Positions 44,801-52,500 of a DNA stretch of 52,500 nt are shown piece by piece. The notes below the pieces were generated by a model. It was not told the origin of the DNA, did no database searches, and worked only from the letters and a program-made list of their open reading frames with translations. The position numbers and the translations under genes are program-made. Each line of letters starts with the position of its first letter. Position 1 is the stretch's first letter. This stretch comes from Bigelowiella natans CCMP2755 (Eukaryota; Cercozoa; Chlorarachniophyceae), in contig ADNK01002537.1 in NCBI GenBank assembly GCA_000320545.1, positions 1 to 52,500 on the forward strand. The letters are read 5' to 3'.

Positions 44801-45869
44801 GTAGCAAATACCAACAAGTAACTTTGCATTAACTAATCAGGAGTTCGTTGCGGTTACAGCTGGATTTATAGGAGATTGGAGTAACTGGTGTACAGATTTA
44901 GCAACGTTAATCAATGTAGTGCAGCCAAACAGCGATCTCCAGAATCTAGTGCTACCCGTTATTCTTTGTTTGAGTGCCGGAGGATTGATGAACGTTGCAG
45001 GATCTATTGTTTCATATTTCATCATTCGTGAGTTATGCAAGCAGGTTTGTAAAATGACACCATCGTGTATGTTGATAAAGTTAAATATAGATTTTTAGGT
45101 GAGTGAACGTAAATCAAAAACAGAGGGGCTAGAGCAAAGGTTGAAATTCCTCGAAGACTTTACAAAACAAGCAGAAAGGTTTTTTAGGAAACTGGATTTG
45201 AATAAGGGGGAAATGGGCGATATGCCAGGAAAACGTCGAAGTATCTCAGAATGGAATTCAGCTCTAGAAGTCCTTCATTCAACAGCATCCATGCCGTCCA
45301 TAAAATATGAAACCATTTCTTCACTTCCATCAATGCAGTGCGATTCATTAATCAATGGAATTCGCAAGAGTAATAGAAAAAGAAATTTGGCAATAATGGA
45401 TGCTTGTGAACTACTCGTCCAAGTAGTCCCGATGTTCATCATTACCGCAGGGCCAATAATGTCGCAAGCCCCGTTATCCGATGTTCGAGGCTGGGTCTTC
45501 CGAGTCTCTCTCATCATCGGAGCAATGTCTGTAGGGGCTAAACTATACCGCGTATCAAGATACTTCGAAAATTTAGCTCACAGTGAAAAGCTCCAGAAAC
45601 AGCTATGTTTGTTAATGATAGGCATACAGTTAGATTGTTATTCTACTAGGAAAAGAGGTAAGGTATCTCAAAGTTTTGATTCAAAATTGAGTAAAGACCC
45701 CCTCATTGCCAACCCCAAATCTGCTGGGGTTCACAACAATATTGGCAGCCAGGTTGAAAGCATTGATACCCCGACTGGTATTAGGAATGCTGAAAGTTCA
45801 AACGAAGCTCCAAATTGGAATTTGCTCTCGTTAAAGAATGATAGATCTTCTTCTGTCCCTAGTAACTGA
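41806..45869 (+). CDS. FG-GAP (integrin-alpha-like) propeller, Cys-rich stalk and multi-pass membrane protein
   Basis: Ten exons: 41806-43455, 43521-43721, 43794-43878, 43932-43987, 44044-44139, 44203-44276, 44362-44547, 44619-44778, 44841-45044 and 45099-45869. Phases agree: 3483 nt, 1160 residues. The start at 41806 gives a signal peptide (MVAFKLAMVLVLFAWIAKC). Seven FG-GAP calcium loops follow, one per blade of an integrin-alpha-type propeller: GDVNNDGVHDF, GDVNGDQISDI, GDFNNDGFDDL, GDVNGDGIDDI, GDFNGDGINDI, SDVTGDGMDDL and GDINNDGLNDF. Residues about 545-795 are Cys-rich (CPAGSYC, CVCKEGF), like ephrin-receptor/GCC2-GCC3 stalks. Hydrophobic helices follow at about 800-822 (LIVVGALLGFSLVLIIGF), 870-898, 1005-1025 and 1035-1054, then a polar Ser/Asn-rich tail. 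I infer a surface receptor or adhesion protein. No kinase or known channel signature is seen in the tail. Confidence 0.85.
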
Positions 45870-45899
45870 GCACATCGAAATGTGTGCGCGCTGCTAATG

Positions 45900-47720
45900 G
45901 AGTTATTGTTAGTTTTGAAAGATACAGATGCATGGTTCATAACATCTCCCTCATATTAGTCATATTAGTCCTCCCATTGAAACAGTTTCATTCTCGTAAT
46001 GAACTGCTGAGCTCTGCTTGCACATTTGCCAGCATCAAAAATGTGAGACAGATGTAATGGAAAATTTAAGTTGCTATTCGTTCAAAGTTCATTCCAACGT
46101 AGCTGCATAGACAAGCTAGATAGCTGTGAAATGAAATTGCAACGCTGTGGTCACAGCACAGTGCATGATCTGTGTTTGTCATTAGTTTCTGCAATTTAGT
46201 TTGCTAGTTTGTAGAATCACTCGTGTTTGTAACGTCTTTGTTTGGAGCCGCAGATTTTGCTTCGGAAGGTCTAGAGGTGCCGTGACGTTTGGCAATGACA
46301 GACACAACTAGACAACCTGACACCATGCATGCACTGTGCTTCTACACTAGTACATGCTAGCATGACACCATGAATGCACTGTGCTTCTACATTAGTACAT
46401 GCTAGCATGTACCAGATCACTGCATGTGTGTGTCTGTCATGCCAGCTAGCCAGAGTAGCACGCGCGCACATCCTGACATGGACACATCTAGACATTGGCT
46501 AGATTGATGACTAGATTGATGTCTAGATTGATGCGACGAGATCTAGAGATGTGTGGTTGATCAAGCTAGCAAGCTAGCAAGATTCGTCCATGCAAGACGG
46601 ATGTGATGCAACCCGTGCAAACACGTGATTGCCAATTTTCGAGTTTCCAAGCCCATGCAACATCGGGAAAAGTTGGACCAGGTCACAACACTTTCAGGCT
46701 TGCATGGTGTTTGCGTGCATGTGCATGCTCGTTTCATTGGGCACTGTCTAGCCATCCATGTGCGAAGTGGATTCGGACAACTTTGCGTCGTTGTTCAGTT
46801 GCATTGACCAAAACAAGGCAAGGATTTTGATGCATCGTGTGTCACGCATCTGCAGCACAATTTTGCCGAATTTCCCGATTTTTCGACAGCGCAAAATGCA
46901 TGAGCCTCGGTCAATTTGTGGCTTGCAGATCGATCAGAGAAAAAAAGCAGGCGGCATGTCTGCTCATCATGCCTGATGCATCTGCAATGCCAGCAGCGTC
47001 GCGCAAGCGTTGCCTGAGGCTGCGCCTTGGAATTGCCAGGGTCGTTTGCACGGGTTGTGCGTGAATGAATAAAATTGAATTCATTCGATGGCATGGTCAT
47101 CCTCACGTAGCTGTGCATCGCACACACGCAAGACAATCTCCTGCTTGCTTCAAGTTGATTGCCGCACGATGTGACGATGTGGTTTATATGTGATATTATG
47201 TGTCTGTAATCCAATGCAAAACTGTGATTCTTTTGCACGTGGGTTGTTGTTGTTCATTTACGAGCACAACATTATTGCAAGCATGCATGCATGCGCACAC
47301 TTCGATTGTTGTAGCTTGATGCAGTGCCACTAAAACATAAAGCAGATTGTGGCAAAAACTACCAACAAGATTTAGTGATCTTAATCTTAGCGACGTGTCT
47401 GCTGTGCACACTGCACAGCTACACACATGTGTTAGAATGACGATTGTCAAAATGTGACCATTCAATTGCATTCGTACGTCTCAAGTGCCGCTTGACATCA
47501 ACATGCAAGCTCAAGCGCTGCCATTTGCGCAAAAAGATGAACAAATTCAATGCCAAACAGACTTTGGATAACGTGTACTTGCAATAACATGTCGACCCTT
47601 GAAATGCACGTGGGGATGCCGAACACATGCTGAAGGCAAAACATGCCTGGTTTCGATGGCGCCTTTCAACAAAGTACGCGAACCATTGTGTGGCATTAAG
47701 TCATCCGCCTATAAAATCAA
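45900..47720. repeat. CTAG/CATG/TGCA-rich island 6
   Basis: Gene-free interval after the FG-GAP gene with CATGCTAGCATG, TCTAGATTGATG and GCATGCATGCATGC words. A 45-bp tandem duplication lies at 46319-46408. No coding exon is recognised on either strand. Confidence 0.6.
46319..46408. repeat. 45-bp tandem duplication
   Basis: Two nearly identical 45-bp copies start at 46319 and 46364, each containing GACACCATG, GCACTGTGCTTCTACA and TAGTACATGCTAGCAT. Confidence 0.85.
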
Positions 47721-47910
47721 ATATTTGGTAGCAAGCATGTGATTAAATTAAAGAAGATCAGAAAAGGAAGCATCATGCAGCAGGCAGTGACCAATGATTC
47801 TTTGGAGTTCCGAACTGACTTTCTGTGAAAGGACGTCTGGATCGATGACCTATGGGGAAGATGAGTACAACGTAAAATAAAATACTGTAACAATGTTCAA
47901 TCCAGAAAGA

Positions 47911-48808
47911 TCAACTGACAGTATTTGTAGACTCCATAAACTTGGACAAGAATTCATCTTTATCGACCTGAAAATACAGACACGTAAATAGTTAACATCG
48001 ACACCGTTCGCTTCTTACAGCAATACGGCCGTGATGACGACGCCAACGAATATACAAAAAGCCAAATCTTATATTCAATTTTATGCTCAGAAACAACCAC
48101 ATCGGGATCGCGACATTCGTAACGAATCACCACTATTCCCACATATAACGCATCAGCTGGCATCTGCCATCTTTCAGCCATAGGCTTCGGGTAGCGAAAT
48201 CCGAGCAGCGAAATCAAGCATTGCTTGTGAGATTACCTTCCCGTCACTATTAGTATCCATGCCTTTGAGGACTTCGTCGAATGCAGCCGCGTTATCGAAC
48301 GCTTGGAGCGTCTATTAGTTTAAGTTAAGTTGCGGTGCAATATATTAATCATATCGGTTTTTGCTCTCAAACAATCGATTAGATCTGGATCTCTCGCATG
48401 TATTATCAATCCTCCGTACATGCGGCGATGTGTCTAGTCATCACTACCGCGACAGTATTTGACGTCGGCACAAAACTGGTTTGTATGAGTTCGTGCAAAC
48501 TGCTGCTGACAAGGGGGCTGGGGGATGGTTTAGTTTAGTCGCCTAATCAAAATTACCTTTACGAGGATCTTTGGAACATGCTCTTGGATCAATGGGACCT
48601 AATGGATGAGGTGAGAGCAAATTTCTACTTGACATATGATTTCTCATCTCACACCTTGAGCTCAATTCGTGTGCATTGCAGTTATGGTTTATTATGTGGT
48701 AGTTGTGGTGACCTTCTCCTCAAACATATCGTCCAATGCTTCGTGAGAGAGGCCTTACGATGGCGAGAGCAGTACCGGAAGGGATTACAATTTCAATCAA
48801 GATTCGCT

Positions 48809-48843
<35 letters not shown>

Positions 48844-49816
48844 ATACGCGCGCTCATGCGAGAGTGTGTACCTTGCTGCTTCAGCATAGAAAGAGTCATC
48901 TTCAAGCCGTCCGTGATTAAATCCACCATCGTCTATTCAACCAAATTCGCATGGAGTTTAGGCTACTATCTACGCACTGTGAATAGGGATGCCGTGCTCG
49001 AGCCGGTGTGCAAATGTGATAGTCTCACCTCGGTCAATATGACGTATGTTCCATCGAAGTAGTCCCTCATAAGACCCCTATTCTCGGCCACGCTGAGTTC
49101 CCCGTCCTTTCCACAAACCGTCGAGAAATACGAACAATCTCAGCAATGGCAGTGACTTTGCTTTTCTCGCACCCAGAAAGAGTGAAATGTAAATTATTAC
49201 GATATGGTGATGATGCGGAGCACCTCCACCATAGACTGTATCATGCACTATTCTGGCGTTATATTGTTATTCACATATAGACTAAAATCGACATCAAAGT
49301 ACAAAAACTCTTTATTCACCCCATTTTTATCGTAAACGTCCCAAAGCTTTGTGAGGGTTTGCTTATGGAGCTGCCGAATGAAACAAACCAAAAATACGCA
49401 TCATCAGTAGATGAAATGAAAGGCGTCGTGCATCCTCTTTATGCTATGCACGCAAAAATATTTGGGAAATGGCAGAAAAGAACATAATCAGAAATCTGAT
49501 AAATACACTACTCTCCCTGTACCGAAAATTCTGACACCCTCTCAACCTCAAGCCGTAATGTATAAGTCGATAATAACTAAGGTGCAGCTCAGTATCCAAC
49601 AAATTCCTAACACATGTCCTAATTTCTATTTTCATCAAATCGTGTGGAAAGTACCTTTGTACGGCGCTGAAGAGAATCCTGCTTCAAAGCCTTAAAATAT
49701 TTAAAAATAAATAAATGATTTGAGGTTTGCTCTACTTACAAAGGCTGGGGCTTATTCTTTCAGCGGACAAACGTAAAACTTCAGATTTTCCGTAAGCACC
49801 ACACACACACACGTGC

Positions 49817-49865
<49 letters not shown>

Positions 49866-50531
49866 TTAGAGAAAGAGAAAGAAAAAGGGGGAGAGAAAGA
49901 GCGAATATGATTTTGCAAACATATGTATTTGCCGTGATCATCATCGCTTTTTGCAAGATAGATTTTAATAAAAACGTGTACAAAACAAACTCGAATACCT
50001 GCATGCCGCTTGAATCGCCCTTTTGAGCCTATATACGAAACAACAACGCGCAAAAGTGCATTGTTGGCCAATCTAAAATCAAATGCATAAGGATTGCAAC
50101 GGTCGCGCATATTACCCGCATCGCAGCGTCCATACACCTGATGTAAGGACCAAATAAGCACTTCTCCACACACAACGAATACGAAATACGAACTGCGTTC
50201 TATAGGACGTCAGGACTCAACGGACGTCAGGACTCAACGCGAATGGAAGGATTTTGCACGTTATGAAATGCTTTAAACTTTGTATTGACAAATATTCAAT
50301 CGTTACGTAAAAGTTGATGGAATGCTCAAGCATATAGCCGAAAACATCGCCATATACACGAAATTCGAAGACGAGACTACACACGCTTTGATCATAACAT
50401 TCATAGACAACAATTTAACTTAGGATTCGTATGCGTGTCAAATTTTTGTCACGTTAAACCTTTGTCGGAACTTTGGATCTTTCATCAGTTTTGTGTCCGC
50501 CTCGACTCCCTATCGAAAGCCATATCCAAAA

Positions 50532-50566
<35 letters not shown>

Positions 50567-51218
50567 CAAGGACATCCCAAGCCTGATCGTTTCAAAGTAT
50601 CGTGATGGCTCGTCAGTAATTGTCATTTATAAAAATTCGTGTTCATTTTGACTATGTAGAATGCACTTGAATGTTAAATTGCCGGTAGGTAGAGTCTACC
50701 TCTCGTAGTAGATCCTTTACGACACGCGCACCTTCGGTTTCTTTGTCAATAGGCATAATGAACGGTTCGCTGACAGTCTTGGTTCTACGTCAATATGCAC
50801 GGAGAATAATTATCAGGATGTATCACCTATTTCTTAAGTTCTTTGATTGCATGCAATTTCTTTATTCGAAAAGTAATAGTGGCAAACCACAGCAGTAGTA
50901 TTCTCAGCCAACGAGACAATCACGGAAGAGCAGAAGGGAAGATAGCGTATCGCCCAGTTAATATATTCGTTCGCTTTGCATGTGCTCAAACCTTTTCATT
51001 TTTTGAGCTGAGCTCGCCATCGACTGCTGGGATTCCTTTGCATCTACCGGGTTAAAACTTCGTTAGCTTCGCTTATACACGTGTTGGCATTCGGACAGAG
51101 CACGTTGAAACCTATACGGTTTGAAGTGGAATTCGAAAACGCGGCCGAATGATATACACCTACCTGGTTTTTCTCCATTGGAAGGTGGCGGAGGAGGGTT
51201 ACTTGCTCCACACCCCAT
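47911..51218 (-). CDS. EF-hand calcium-binding protein with N-terminal acylation motif
   Basis: Thirteen small minus-strand exons: 51164-51218, 50992-51023, 50700-50777, 50460-50509, 50116-50137, 49655-49690, 49320-49370, 49029-49106, 48872-48932, 48713-48753, 48557-48598, 48237-48311 and 47911-47967. They total 678 nt, 225 residues, phases matching throughout. The N-terminus MGCGASNPPPPP has Gly2, Cys3 and Ser6 as in N-myristoylated, palmitoylated proteins, so membrane tethering is expected. Two canonical EF-hand loops are present: 105-116 (DKNGDGELSVAE) and 201-212 (DTNSDGKVDKDE), each with acidic residues at positions 1, 5 and 12. A helical, Met/Lys-rich middle may hold degenerate EF-hands. 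It probably acts as a calcium sensor or buffer at a membrane; the target is unknown. Both loops are split by introns. An alternative start at MDAAMR (50133) would give a 152-residue form without the acylation motif. Confidence 0.82.
48811..48843. repeat. (GT)n microsatellite in an EF-hand gene intron
   Basis: A GT run in the intron between the minus-strand exons 48872-48932 and 48713-48753. On the coding strand it reads (CA)n. Confidence 0.85.
49817..49863. repeat. poly-A followed by (TA)n
   Basis: About 18 A residues then a TA run, inside the intron 49691-50115 of the EF-hand gene. On the coding strand this is TA repeats leading into poly-T. Confidence 0.85.
50205..50238. repeat. Perfect 17-bp tandem duplication
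   Basis: GGACGTCAGGACTCAAC occurs twice head to tail, in the intron upstream of the EF-hand exon 50116-50137. Confidence 0.9.
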
Positions 51219-52249
51219 TGCTGTTGGGAGACGGGACAAACCAGCGATGACTCAACAAGGGATGCAGCGTGTTTTCAATCATGAATATAAAATAATATCT
51301 ATACTACTTCTTCACGGATGACACTACGAAATCTGGTCTCTCCCCCCCCCCCCCCCCCTCCCTTTCCGCATTGGCGAGAGCACACAAGCGTTACGTTGGA
51401 TTCGCGTTCAGTTTTGCCAAACCTTGTTGCATCTAATAAGCTTACTAATGCAGAGAAATATTATTGTCGTAGTATCAATATCGCCACTGAAAGGATATAA
51501 ACCAAGCCGAAACCGGAGAATATGAATAATCGGGATTATTGCCCAAATTGGTTTTAAGTTTTTTTATCGATTTAGAACACATGTCGCACTTAAAACATTC
51601 ATGGCATTTGTAACCTTTTTATAAAAGTCTTGGGAATGTACGATGTTTTGGGGTTAAAGTTTCGAACTAGATCTAGAGTCAAATGCATTTTTCCGCTTGT
51701 TCTTGAAAATGCTAGAAAATAAACATACCCAACAAAGACACCATAAATATCTAGTCAGAATGGCCAAAAAGTTTTGAATCTTATAAATGTTGTTTCAAAT
51801 GTTGTTTGATCTTATTTAAATGTCTCTTTATAATCGGAAAAAGATCTAGAATTTTTAGCCCAAATACTTGAACTGACAGCTCCTGCACAACCAATTATCC
51901 GATCACTTTCTCTGCCCGGCCCCTCCACCCAGTGATGGCATCGATGGGAGAGTACGCTGGGTAGCACATGGACAAACAAAGATATGGAAGCAAAGAAAGA
52001 TAATTCAAATGACCTGGTAGTGTATATTTGAAGACGGGAAAATATGATAGAAAACACAGTCTTTTACATAGATGTATCATCGATGATCAGTGGCTTCAAT
52101 GATAAAATCAGCACCGAGTTCCCTTGTATTAGCTTATAGATCATTCTTTTCCTGATTTACCATAGTTTTGACCCCCCCCGCCTCACCCCCCGTCGCTTCG
52201 GCTTTTTCGCTCTTTCAAGCGCTTAGTCTTATCACAATATTGAGAATAG
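51219..52249. other. Intergenic region right of the EF-hand gene
   Basis: About 1 kb upstream of the minus-strand EF-hand gene. It contains a poly-C run at 51340-51358. It lacks CTAG-island sequence. I see no convincing gene; the minus-strand frame at 51895-52080 is discussed among rejected items. Confidence 0.45.
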
Positions 52250-52500
52250 AGGCCACGCTTGATTTCCCCCACACATCTTACTTTTGAACGAAGCCTGAGT
52301 GCAGAATTGGCGGGCGAATTTAGCTACAGGAGCGATGCAATCACTCTCGATGTATTTTACAATATACAGAGAAATGCTCGGTTAAGTAATGATGACGGGA
52401 ATGCAAAGCGTAACGCTGACGGGGACGAAAGCTGCACACCGAGCACGCCAGGAGGGCAATCTCCGAAAAGCACCTCCACACAGACGATCTTCTTCTATCT
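52250..52500 (+). CDS. Possible exon of a gene running off the right edge (partial, hypothetical)
   Basis: After a TAG at 52247-52249 that could be part of a splice acceptor, one plus-strand frame stays open to the end of the window. Its composition is protein-like and hydrophilic: segments FERSLSAELAGEFSYRSD, DVFYNIQRNARLSNDDG and TPSTPGGQSPKSTSTQ. No start codon or family is recognised. It may be an internal exon whose gene continues to the right. Confidence 0.35.

Noticed and set aside
47960-48217. 85-residue minus-strand frame
   Set aside because: Lies within the intron 47968-48236 of the EF-hand gene; the flanking exons rebuild a perfect EF-hand loop when it is removed.
51895-52080. Minus-strand frame with CYPAYSPIDAI, faintly like a REEP/TB2-DP1 helix
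   Set aside because: Only about ten residues resemble the family; the expected following TQWLTYW segment is not found downstream.

Overview
This window is nuclear DNA of an intron-rich protist. The evidence is GT-AG introns splitting nearly every gene into 9-20 pieces, abundant (CA)n, (TA)n and (CT)n microsatellites, poly-G/C runs, a non-LTR retrotransposon remnant, and a fully eukaryotic gene set. The SHAQKYF-type MYB factor and the PTKFPTP-type secreted repeat protein would fit an alga or other stramenopile/SAR lineage, but the sequence alone does not fix the organism. All exon models below were built by eye from reading frame, intron phase and family similarity.

Layout, left to right: (1) about 850-4798, minus strand: lumenal sensor domain of an IRE1-family ER-stress kinase, with the kinase/RNase half expected beyond the left edge. 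(2) 5880-8240, plus: secreted six-blade kelch protein. (3) 9652-10867, plus: secreted His/Asn/Pro-rich and PT-repeat protein with 171-bp tandem repeats. (4) 13567-16044, minus: MYB SHAQKYF transcription factor. (5) 18153-24553, plus: complete cytosolic-type asparaginyl-tRNA synthetase in 20 exons. (6) 27050-27418, minus: C-terminal remnant of a LINE-type reverse transcriptase. (7) 27761-29344, plus: ankyrin-repeat protein. (8) 31087-40802, plus: CHD-family chromatin remodeller of the CHD6-9 type, 18 exons, about 2140 residues. (9) 41806-45869, plus: seven-FG-GAP integrin-alpha-like propeller fused to a Cys-rich stalk and a polytopic membrane region. (10) 47911-51218, minus: EF-hand protein with an MGCGAS myristoylation-type start. 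(11) 52250-52500, plus: an open frame running off the right edge.

Six intergenic intervals are filled by sequence of a distinctive type rich in CTAG, CATG and TGCA words. These islands flank, on both sides, exactly three genes: the PT-repeat, ankyrin and FG-GAP genes. The intervals IRE1-kelch, MYB-AsnRS and EF-hand-right edge lack it. The three island-flanked genes are lineage-variable repeat or surface-type genes.

There is no operon logic here. Functional themes are ER stress and protein folding (IRE1), translation (AsnRS), transcription and chromatin (MYB, CHD), calcium sensing (EF-hand) and secreted or surface proteins (kelch, PT-repeat, FG-GAP). The best candidates for something undescribed are the FG-GAP/Cys-rich/multi-pass membrane fusion, the CTAG islands, and the repeat gene whose tandem units each carry an in-phase 3' splice site.
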